The notes under the pieces are model-generated. The model was not told the DNA's origin. It saw only the letters and a program-made list of their open reading frames with translations, and did not search any database. The position numbers and the translations under genes are program-made. From assembly GCA_963978905.1 (NCBI GenBank), contig OZ022259.1, positions 52,532,727 to 52,596,726 on the forward strand: a stretch of 64,000 nucleotides of DNA. Reading direction: 5' to 3'. Numbering within the stretch: position 1 is the first letter of the stretch; the number at the start of each line of letters is the position of its first letter. Shown here one piece after another: positions 51,601 to 63,600 of this stretch. The DNA comes from Trichostrongylus colubriformis. Lineage: Eukaryota > Nematoda > Chromadorea > Rhabditida > Trichostrongylidae.

Positions 51601-54600
51601 ATATAACGAATTGTTACTGTAACTAGATGCCACCATTTCTAAAGATCGTATCTGCTTTCCGTCGAAAATTGTACTCAGTTGAAGATGTCAACCACTTAAA
51701 GGAACCGGAAGGGGGTCCGAAAAAGAGGAAGATGCAAAGAAATGAGCATTTTGTAACGAACACTCAAGGTTAGAAGCGATAATAGGCGAAAAAACCCGGA
51801 CTCAAAAGCGTGACGCTGCGGTGTGTATTCGCATCCCATTCGCATCAGCGCATCCATTCCGAGTTGTCCGCTGTAGGAGACGGGCCGTGGGCCAACGTTA
51901 GTTAGAGCACTTGACTCCCAGTGCAGTGAGTGCCCATTCTCAACTACATTAGCATTCATGTAAGTACATCTAGAAACAATATAAGAAAGAACAAAGTAAA
52001 AAGTAAAGGAAAAAACAAAATTATAGTAGAAACATCTTCTTTTGGCTCCATGCTAAGGCGTCCAATTGGCGAGTTTGTGCAATGGCGGCCACTCAAACTC
52101 GTCCACACTACGTCTGTTCTACCGTAAGCCAAAATTACCCCCTTCTGGTGTCTTTAAAGGAATCGTCCACAGAAAAATGAGTTTCTTTGTTACCCTAATA
52201 TTTGTGTTGTTTTTTGCCTAATAAGGACCGCATGCAAAGTTTCACGCGAAAAAGTGAGAAGTGGGCTAAGATACGGCTCCCCGAATTCTCGGCCGGGTGG
52301 GCGGGCTTCCACGTAAAAGCCCCGCCTCGTCGTCCGCCGCGGTTGGGAACGCAGAATGGGACCGTTAACGTAACTTTCTGTTCCTATAATGCGTTTCCTA
52401 CTGCGGCGGACGAGAAGGTGGACACCCGCTATGAGCCCCGCCCACTCGGCCGAGACTTTGTGGTGCTGTATCTTGGCCGGATTCACATGTTTTCGCGTGA
52501 AACTTTGCATGCGGTCCAATTAGGCAAATACAACACAAATCTATGGTTACCACAAGGATGCTGAGTTATGGGCAAAAGCTTCGGTGCCGGACGGGACTCG
52601 AACCCGCACTTCATCCTTTCCGGGGATATGTGCTAATCTATTACACCACCGACACCACCTTCACCCTAACTCAGCTTTCTGAATGGTATCTTTACCATGG
52701 CTTATCGCACTCACACGTATAACGTGTTGAGCCGGTTGGCCAATATCGGCATTGAACCGTGAAGCTGAAAGCTTTAGTAATGATTTTGATATTTTTAATT
52801 TTTGATAACTGCTGTTTATCGCCGCAGCTCGCAATGCGACAGTTACCACAAGGACTTTAGTCAAAAAATTAAAGTTTTAATGTATTAGAAGTTCTTCTGT
52901 TGTGCCAACGAGGTTGTTAGGTGGAATATTTATTTACGGCCTGACGTTTCGACAGGATCGTCTTCCTCGAAAGCCTAAACGTGGCTCAAGACTAGGATTT
53001 GTCCACTACACCGCCAAACGCTTCATCCCCCTAGCGGTTTTGACGGAAATCTAGGAAAACACCAGAGAAATTCCGTACGTCAGAAACAAACTCACCCAGT
53101 GGCGTTGTTCCACTCGTACGGTGGTGGATTGGGTGAGTTTGTTTCTGACGTACGGAATTTCTCTGGTGTTTTCCTAGATTTCCGTCAAAACCGCTAGGGG
53201 GATGAAGCGTTTGGCGGTGTAGTGGACAAATCCTAGTCTTGAGCCACGTTTAGGCCTTCGAGGAAGACGATCCTGTCGAAACGTCAGGCCGTAAATAAAT
53301 ATTCCACCTAACAACCTCGTTGGCACAACAGAAGAACTTCTAATACATTATCGATGCCGAGGTTATACGAAGAGAGAAGTTGGAACATAAAGTTTTAATT
53401 TTTTGACTAAAGTTAGTTAGTCAAAAAATTTCAAAATACAAATCTATGGGTTAATGAAAGACTCATTTTTGTGTGGACGATTACTTTAACTATTTATATT
53501 AAATGCATCCGACTTTATTACATAATTCAACAAATATCAGTTTTCATTCCATGGTCTTTATCCTTGACATAAGTAGACCAGCTACATAGCTAAGATCTTA
53601 AACTCAATAGCAAATCAATCATCCTGCTAGGCAAACCAACTCATGAGCCACGTGACCCCACACTAATCACCGAAACACTTGCCACATACCCAGCTTATTG
53701 TGCTTCTCATTTTTCCGAACAACATACTTCATTGGAATTTCAGGGATGTCCTTTTCCGGCTCCATGGACAGCATTTGAGTACGTTCACGGTGGTCCTCAT
53801 GTGTTTACTGGCGGTACGTGCTTGTTTTTGCCCAGTAATTTTGAAAATAGTAGAACCATACTCATTCTCCGCTGATCGCACATACATATGTGTTGGCTTG
53901 TGCATTCATCATTTACTGTGAGGTTTTTGATAGTGCTTGAGGATGGGTTATCGATTTACGCGCTAACGCAGTGCGAGTGTACATACTACACAAATGACTA
54001 TGTGGATATATATGTGTATTTTTGTGAATGTATTTAATGCGTTTTTTGTTAAGGCGACATGCTGATCACTACGTCAGCCACTAACGACCCACTTTTCTTC
54101 AATCACCATTCCATGATCGATCACGTCTGGGAACTGTGGCGTATCACACGGCAGGTGAGATTCTCTTCAACCGGTGGGATTCGATCGTCATTGGTTGAGA
54201 GCAGTAGGCGTTTTGGCCACACCCATTAGTAATCCGGGGGTGTAGCCAGAACGCCTCAAGCGATCAATTGACCAGTGATGATCAATATGCTTTCGGCCTA
54301 CAAATAAGTGTGAAATGTGTTCAAAAACAGCACAAGGACAGCGATAGTGAGGTTGATGTTCCTGCCGTCCGTTGATTTTGGGCAGTGGAAGTGTTAGTTG
54401 CGCTATCTGATGGTATTTTTTCAGTCCATCATTTATTTTAGTCTCGATCTCAACGGGAAACCGTATATCCAATGGATAATTCATTGTGCAGCAGTACATC
54501 ACATTTTTCGAACAATACGATGGCACCGTTTTTCCCGAAAGTAAATCTTGATGGACTTTCTAATGCCTATACAGGTCAGTAACATTTCAACACTAATTTG

Positions 54601-57600
54601 ACATGCTTGACAGGTCCTCATCAAAGAACATTCCGCCAAAATTCGCGCATTGGAAAAGGGTGTAGGCCTGGAAGCCCGAACTGGGTCAGGTTGCTGTTGG
54701 TGGCTACTTCCTTTCTAGCGCGACCAATTCATAGAAGAAGCAGCAAGGCAATTGTCACACACAGCGATGCAGTTCGCTTGACGCGCTGACCCATTTCGAG
54801 TGTCCTTACCTACCGCGTTCGGGATTAAGCATGGCCCCGTATACACTCGTTTCTGGCTTCGGCAGCTCCCAAGACATAGCCATGGTGCAGCAATTTGCAA
54901 TGGAGCATGTCTTGGTGCATTATTAGTTTCCTGATTTTTACTACATCATTTTTGGTAATCAAATCATCGAAGGATGAAATTGGGATGAATATGCAAAATG
55001 TTGTGAGTTGTACGCGCGTAAAATCGATCGCCAAGAAATAGTACGTGTTCGTGCCAACAGCGAAAGGTACAATACCGTATCCAGTGATTCAGATAACCTA
55101 TACCAGTACGATCCACGACCGACATGTTCTAGTTCAAATCCGAACGGCTGCGGCTCAAAGTACGTTCTGGTCGGCAACGACATTTTAGAGATATCGATTT
55201 TTGCCGCGTACTATGTACATACACGCTCTTAAAGGTACCTGTTCTGCGACCTTTCCCACGGTTCGCCTAGATGTGCGTCAAAAATCAATATTGGTGGAAC
55301 TTGTAGTGGATACACTAACAGTACGACAAGAACCTTTTTTACTTTACTTTTCCAAAAAAATTTTTATTGATCGAATTGATTTTGTTCGAAAGGAGCGTCG
55401 TTTACATTGATTCTCCCCGCGGAGCGTAATGCAACGCGGTATTTTGAGGTGGTTTCTGACATGGAGCCAGGGCCAAGCATGGGTTGAGAATCCCTGAAAA
55501 GGGGAATCGTATTTCGAGTCAAAAAAACTGTGTCGTATCTGGTGAACTCCTGTCGAGAAATCCTGCTACGTCCTGTTTTCTTAGTTTAAAGGCAGTGTTT
55601 GGGGAAATTCGGCAGAAAAGTAAAAGAAGTAGTGGATTTGAAAGTAGAGATGCCCAGTTACAGGACACTGAAGAAAAATGGGTAGAAATGGTCAAAGACC
55701 TGAAAAATAGGACCCTTCCCACCGTTGATTCCCGACGTGGAGCCTTCCTGCGAAGAGGGGGATAGTCTGGACGATTTTTCCATTGACGTGTTGCCATGTC
55801 TTAAACACGAAGGGATGTTCGGCAATGAGGAAGCATCCCTTTTCTGGAGTGCGCTTCAAGCTAACACTGAGAAAGCGGGCCGCGATACCTTCTATTCCCA
55901 CCCCAGCTAATCAGTCGCTAGGAGGCGGACCGAGCACAGTAAGGCGGCTCGAGCTGAAAAGGCCGCCTCTGCCACAGCTTGGGGGCGCGCTTTTCGCGGG
56001 GGATTTCGCCGCAAATAGGCTTTCCAAACCCGTAGTTTTCGAGTGAATGACTCCTCTTAGGTATTCCTTATCACCCACATTACCCCTAACACTGTCTTGA
56101 AAAGAATCGTCCACGGAAAAATGAGTTTTTCTGTTACCCATATATTTATAATGTCTTTGCCCAATGTGGGCCCATGCAGAGTTTCACGCAAAAAATTTAA
56201 ATTCGGCCAAGGTACAGCACCACAAAGTCTCAGCCGAGTGGGCGGGGCCTCCGAACAAGTGCCTACCCCGTCGTTCGCCGCGGTAGGAGACGCATTGTTG
56301 GAACAGAAAGTTACGTAAACAACCCCACTCTCTGTTCTCAACCGTGGCGCACGACGGGGCGGGGCTTCTACTCGGAAGCCCCGCCCACCTGGAAGAAAAT
56401 TTGGGGAGCTGCATCTAAGCCTTATTCTCACTTTTTCGCGTGAACTTTACATGCGGCCCTTATCAGGCAAATACAACATAAATATATGGGTAACAATAAA
56501 ACTCATTCATCCGTGGGCGATTCCTTTGAAGGAACCGGAAGGGGTCCGAAACAAGAGAAAAATGCAAAGAAATGAGCATTTTGTAACGAACACAGAAAGT
56601 TAGAAGCGATAATCGGTGAAAAATCCGGATTCAAGAGCGCATCGCTGTGGTGTGTATTCGCATCCCATTCGCATCATTTCACAGACCTTCCGAGTTGTCC
56701 GTCGTAGGAGACGGGCCGCGGGCCAACGTTAGTTGTAGCACCTGACTCACAGCGCAGTGGAGTGGCCATTCCCACTACATTAGCATTCATGTAAGTACAT
56801 CTAGAAACAGTATAAGAAAGAACAAAGTAAAAAGTGAAAAGAAAAAACAAATTTCTGACAGAAACACCTCATTTTGGCACCATACCAAGGCGTCAAATTG
56901 GCGAGTTTGTGCAATGGCAGCCACTTAAAGTCGTCCACACTACGTCTGTTCTACCGTAAGCCAAAATAATCCCCTTCTGGCGTGTTTAAGAAAGGATCAA
57001 GGGCATAGCGAGAGGTAGGATCGTGTTGGATCAGATACGAATGTCAGATTTCTAACTTACTGGAACGACTGCATCTTTCTAGCTTCTTATGTGTTCCCTA
57101 ATGTCATCTCATCAGATGAGCTATCCTGAAAAGAATTTTGGAAAAGCGAGAGTTTGAGTTTTCAAGGGCACCAGGTATGATCACAGTTTCTTTTAGATAA
57201 ATCTGCAAGTTAATTCATTAGATCCGACTTTCGAAATGGCTGGCCACGTAATCCATCGTGTTAGACAAATCGCGCTTTTCAATGTCACAGCGATTGTAAG
57301 TGGAAGGAAAGTATAAGGCGCATTCCAAAAGGAATCAAAGTAGACCGGAGCTCCAGTTTTTCTCTTGCAGGTTCTATTTCTTCCAGAATAGTGCTGGTGA
57401 TGGCACATTATGTCCTGCACTAATTACCATGGTGCTGGCTAGCAGACCTGTAGGGTTCGATTTTGAGAGTGAACTTAAAATTTTGAGTTCCAAATGTTCA
57501 CCAAATGAAATGAAAGGCAAGCCACTTTTGAAGCAAAATCCCTCATCCGAGCATGAGAGCAGCCTTAACAGCGAAGTAAGCGATAACTTACTGAGCCAAG

Positions 57601-60600
57601 CACATCTACTGCTTGCTCTACCCTTAAAGAACATGTGCATGGCGCATCCTGAGGGAAACCATCATCCTTAAGGAATATTGTGGCATATACTCAATTTGGT
57701 CCAAATTTGAATAGTCTGTCAGTTTTTTGCCGATCCCTTGGGAACGTGAAATCGTCGTTTTTTTTTCGGCACGCATTGCCTGAATGATCAGTTTGTTGAA
57801 TGATCTACAAGTCGAAACCAAGGACTTGCAATGGGGACCTTTCAGTGGCATCCCTCTGGGGGAGGGGGGGGGGGGGAATTTCTGAGCAAACTCCTGCTGT
57901 GTTATCCTACTGCAGTTGCCGTTAGCTGATACAGTTGAGGAGTTGAAAATGTGGAAAATCTCGCGAATCTTCACCGGGTCTGCAGATCACCGTCGATTCT
58001 CTAGGGTTATTTGTGGGAATTGTGGCGGGCTGTTTTTAACAGCAGAATTCTGCCTAATTATCGATCTTCTTGGACCCCACTCTCCTTTGTTGCATTATTA
58101 TATTTTTTATCGATAACAATGTTTTGTATTTGGTATTACCACAGAAAAGCAAAGTAGTACAAAATATAATATAATGATTGTATGACGACTTCTTCAGACA
58201 CTCCTTTTTAGAAGTTTACTAACAGCACATCATAGTATTATCAGTCAGCAAGCTTGATCAGGTTTGAAGGAGAAGCAGCGTGTTTTTCGAAAGTTCCCCT
58301 CAATGCGAGCTTGACCCTGCATAGCACTCCTTTATAATACTAGACGGGCTTTTATAAACTCTTTTATGATGGTAGCTCAATACAGCTCCGTAAAAGCCAT
58401 TTTGATACAATTATGCATGATTTTTAGCTCTCTAAGTATGTATGAGAGCGGAGCGCAAACGCACACGCGCACGAACGCTTCGCAACACGCGTTACATATC
58501 GAGACACACTCATAGGCCAAATAAGAATTGCATCATGAATTGAATGTTACGATTCTAGGGTCAGTTAAAGGTGGGGGGGGGATACAAAATTTGCACCAAA
58601 GTCGAGGCTCCTTTCCCTCTCTAGGCGTAGGCTGGAGCAGATGAGACAGATGCTTTTCCATGTAGGAGGGTAGACGGATTTTAGCCTAAGCCTAGGGAGG
58701 GAAGGAGCTTCGTCGATGAAAAGTTCCGTCTTTCCACCCCCCTCCCCCCCAGACTTTAATTGACCCTGATTCAATCCCGGTATGATCTTCATGTATGCGA
58801 ATTACCATCACCCAGCGGGGAGGGAAGTGGGAGGAAGGGGGGGGGAGGAGGAGGAGGAGCGATTAGGCCGCGGTCGTCGATTACTTTGCGATGCCGGCGT
58901 GGATGCGTATATCTGCGTCTCCGCGTATGCCACTCTGCCTCGTTGCCTGCGTCATCTCTGCAGCCCCTCTGTGCCACTCTCCCTCGCTGCCATTGAACGC
59001 AGCCACGCCCCGCCTGCGGTGAGTATGACCGCGGCCTTACGAAACTCAGTTACGCGTCCCCCATCAAAAAGCGCGAGTGAAGGAAGAGTGTCTGGTTTGG
59101 GCACTGTAGGATAGACCATAGATTCTTTTTTTTTTTTTGAAAAGGTGCCACTACGGTCTCTAATGGACCTTTACAACTTGGTTGTACTCACCACTATTGA
59201 AAGTGTTCATTGTGCTGTGTTTGCTTATTGCATCGTTTATTTTTTCTATGAACCACGTTTTCAGATGAAGACCGATGCTACCTCGGTCAATGCATCAATA
59301 ATATCTGCGCCATGGCTCCGGTACTCTACCATGATTATGTGTCATTAGATCGGGAAATTTGCGTTGTCGCGTTTTACCGCGTGTGAGCTAGGGGCGTCGT
59401 ATGTAGTTTGGTACTGAAACAATCCTATTCAACACTAAAATGATGTATACGACACGACAATCATTGTGAAACCCAACTACGTACGGCATCGCTAGCTCGC
59501 ATGCTACATGCCACGACGCGAGTTCCCACTTCCATGACATACCCCTTCACGTTTAGATCTGCACGTTGTAGTATTCATTTAGACTCCAACACCTACTACA
59601 CAGCCTCCAGTCGTTACAACCACGCCTATCGCACCAGTACAGGAGGTAAATGTAAAAATATTTTATAAAAAACCAGTAGCTTGGTGCCTCTAGGCAGACC
59701 CTTAAAACTCGTACATTATAAGCGGATCGCGGGTGGGGGGAAATCCGCCAAAAAATCGCGTGGCCGCCCGCGGCGAGCGGCTCGGCTGGTGCGAGTACCA
59801 GTGGCAGGGCATGGCAGCCTTCAAGCGAGACAGTGTGGCAAAGATGGAGGAGGCAGGGTGGCGTGGCTGGAGGAGAGAGTGTGGCATGGCTGGAGTGCAG
59901 AAGTGACGCAGCCACGCTCTGCCGGGCTCCCAAGAGCAAAATCGATTCGCAAGTCGCACTGGTGGCGCCGCGAGTGCGACGCCGCTGACGCGATTTTTTG
60001 GCGGATTTCTCCCCACCCGCGGATCGCTGCTATATTTGTGGTTCCTGACGGGTAAACTACGTATCCGATGATGATCCCATTCCATAGCTGCAGCTCTTAC
60101 AGTATCGGTGCATAGGTGTCCACCGTGCGACATCTGCTGGGTGTGTAGCCTTATGTCGAATTATAGCGCGGCGAGCCGCACCCGACTTTTTCACTTGTGG
60201 TTGCGTACATTGCGTACACCACCTTCCAAGTTTTGCGCCCGAATTATTTCCTGATTGAGATTGTTATCATGCAATGTTATTGTTCCTTTTACTTTTGATG
60301 TTACTATTTTGTCTTGTAGGCTACAAAAGTTATTGTTCTCAGATAATGATTAGATAAAATCTATTTCTTCTAAGGGACTCCATGGTACCAACCCTTGCGT
60401 CCTGAGTGGAATTTCAATCGACCGCGTTGAATCGTGTTGATGGCGCCGTAAGTGCGACTCTGCAAAGCGAAAATTCGACATAAGGCCACACACCCGAATC
60501 TGTGTTACACTAGCTTACCACACGGTTTCACAGACAAAGTGATGCCATAAGAAGCTCAACCCTATCTATACCTTTCCTTATTGTCAGAAGTACCCATCCA

Positions 60601-63600
60601 TGGCAAACAATCTTTTGAAGGTGGCCACCCTTGGCTAACCCTGGTGTGACTCATTTTATCACGTGGTCTCTCACGTCAGTGCTGCTCAATAGACCGAAAA
60701 CCTATTTTCACGCACCATTCCAGGGATGTGTGAAATTAGGACAGTATTTCGCACCGCGGATTATGGTGCGTGTACGAGCTAGCCGCATCGCATGTGTTAG
60801 TCGGGTCATATAGCGAATAGCCTGTTCTGCGCTCACTTCGAGCGTAATTGCCCCGAGAATCAACTACGTGCGACGGCCCTAGCTCAAACGCAACGCGCTG
60901 CGTTGCAAAATCCTGTCGATAGCGACACGCGCTCCTTTTTCTAAGTGCTCCCGTTCCATGTTGAGCAAGAAGCTTCCATGTTATCTGATAATTAACATTT
61001 GGTTCTTTTCTAGACATGCTTCAACGAACAGCAATGCTGTGCACCATGGGCTTCTCGAGGAGAATGTTCCAGAAATCCGTCCTACATGAATTTATGGTGT
61101 AAGGCTAGTTGTGGTATCTGCACACCCACCACGTACGACTTGAACACAGGTACCCCGATACATTTCAATACAAAAACGTTTTTTTAAGAAGAGATCTACT
61201 TCTTCAAATGATTTGCTTATTCCTAAGAATGAGGATGGGCAGGAGGGTACACTGGCAGTCGAGGATGTTTCGGGGGAAGGGGGTCGGATTTGACCGCACA
61301 GAAAGAGGAGGGTTTTCCCTGCGGAGGTTAGCGATAAGCAATAAAAAACACTGCAACCATACAATCCGGCAACAGTTACTTGTATTGTAGAGGTTAAAGG
61401 AACTTTCCGCGATAATCTTACCTGCTATTTACCCTGCCGCAACCGATAGACCCTCAGGTAACTGTCGCGGCTTTACCCTTAGAGCGGCGCCACGAGCCCT
61501 CATGGCAGCGCAAAGCCCGTGGGAGGCAACTGGGACCCCGCCCACCAATTGGTGACACACCCAATTGGTGACCAATTGGTGAGGGATGCGGTTCCCATAT
61601 CTGGGGTTCTTGGTCTTTTTTGCTAGTTTTTCACTGTTACTGAGTAAATTAGCGGCTGTGGGTTCATTATTGATCCCGATTATGGTCGCTCTCCTAACGC
61701 GGAAAGTGCCTTTAAAAAAGGGAGGGTCTTATTTGAACCCCCGTAGACGGGGAGGGGTCGCACTGAAACGGCTATTTTCCTCGACACCTGGGAGTGCCCC
61801 TGATGGGCAGTGACGAGCTAGTCACATGCAAAGTGGGGGAGTGGAACTGTCGCAGAAACTAGGCTGTTTTCAGAGTTGATCCTTATTTGTTGGCTTTACG
61901 CTTTATTTGTTGGTGTTGATTGCTCCCGTCGATACCGCAGTGGAGAGTATCTTCAAAATGATCAAATCAATTCGCCGACAGGCCTTCTTTGCTTGAAAAG
62001 ATACGATCTTATCTGTATTCTAACTGAACGCTTGATTGAACTGTAATGACCCCCAGAAAGGACATTGCCAGCCAATAAAAACAGAGTAATTTTCACAAGT
62101 ATGCTGAGTTATGGGCAAAGCTTCGGTCCCGGAAGGTACTCGAACCCGGACTCCATTCTTTCCGGGCATATGCGCTACACTACCGCGACCCCGTTCACCT
62201 TAAATTACCTTGAACTGAGTTCAGGTCAAAGGGTCTCGGTAGTGTGATGGATTAGCATATCGACTTAACCACCAATCAAAACTCGAAAAAAATATCAAAA
62301 ACATTGACAGTAATGTTTTCAGAGTGCTCGGATCGTAGTATGAGATGTTCCGAATGGGCTCAACGAGGCGAATGTCGAAATAATCCAGCATGGATGACTG
62401 AGAACTGTCGACAGACGTGCAATGCATGCACTCGTACCAGATTGCAAGCATGCGGTGGAGGGAGTTCGTCTTCTTTAATTGCTCTTAATTTGTCCGAATA
62501 ATGGTGTTCATTAAAAAACACTAAAAAAAACAGCCACAACTAATCTGCTTTCCTCAGAAAATTTAAGAATGAAAAGCCCTGATTAGTCCACTGGAGAAGC
62601 ACTACGCATCCAATGTGTCGTGGAGGGCTGTGTACTACCACAATGACGAAATTTCGCGTCGCGACATACGCGCGATGCGATGGCCGTGTCTGCGGGTGTG
62701 CGTCATGACAGCCAATCAGGTCAGGTCACGCGAAAAGGTAGCGCCCCTTCGCGTGCGGCACAAATCGCAATGGGACCAGCAGGGCACTTGGTGGCGACGC
62801 AATTCGCATGGCATGATGACCTAGGGATAGTCTTGAAGCGTACCCAGTGTCTCCTCTCTCTGTTTCACACGTAAGACACGGTAATCGCTTTGAGATCAAA
62901 CTAAGCAGGTGACCCTCATAACTCGCAAGCATGGCGACACGTGCCTTATGCAAGCTTTCTATCCTAATAGCACACCTTATGAAATAGTTGGGTGGTGTTT
63001 GGCGTCAAACAGTACACTTACACATTGCGCAGTGAGTTGTAGGCCCATAAAATGAAGAGGTTAGTTTTTGCTCTTCCAAAGGCTTCTTGGCCCAGTAGAC
63101 ATTTGGCAAGCCATTTCTTGGAAGGCTCGGTGGGCCTAGATGGGTTTCGTTCCGAAGTTGGATTCCCAAGGTCATTCTCTTGGTGACGACGCCACATACC
63201 ACTGCTCCATCCACGCCTATTTTTGATTTCAATACATTGTATGAAATGAGAAGTGCACAGAGGTCAGTTTTTGTTCTTGATTCTTGGCCCAATAGACATT
63301 TGGTAAGCCCTATAAGGTAGGCCCTTGGAAGGCTAGGTAGGTCTGGGCGGGTTTCGATCCGAAGTTCAATCCACAGATCATTCCCTTGATAATAACGCCA
63401 CATACCACTGCTCCATCCTGGCCTATTTTTAGAATTATACATTTTTTGAAATAAAAACTGCTTTGCAGCCACCACGTCCTCATCAACTACGACCACCACG
63501 ACTACTACTACTACTACGGCGACGACGACGACAGCTCCAATCAATATGAGTAGGCTTGTTGGTATCTATTTTGTGTCCTCTACAGATCCATCTTACCCAT

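Larger units (their letters stand above)
52153..53489. mobile_element. MITE family B, interrupted by nested insertions
   Basis: Starts TTTAAAGGAATCGTCCACAG and proceeds normally to about 52545, then resumes at about 53436 (CAAATCTATGGGTTAATG...GTGTGGACGATTACTTTAA). The ~890 bp between holds a tRNA-like repeat and a long palindrome. Confidence 0.8.
55321..59264. other. Tyrosinase intron 11 (3.9 kb)
   Basis: No nested gene recognised. In order: MITE family F (55585-56100, +), family B (56095-56527), family A (56525-56989, -), an unassigned stretch (57000-58550) with a G-run at 57864-57876, a palindromic poly-G MITE (58558-58766) and a GGCCG MITE (58866-59036). An open frame at 57300-57671 has no recognisable domain. 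Confidence 0.65.

Noticed and set aside
57300..57671. 123-codon open frame in tyrosinase intron 11
   Set aside because: No recognisable domain, no paralogue in the window and no convincing splice or promoter context; also open on the opposite strand in part.
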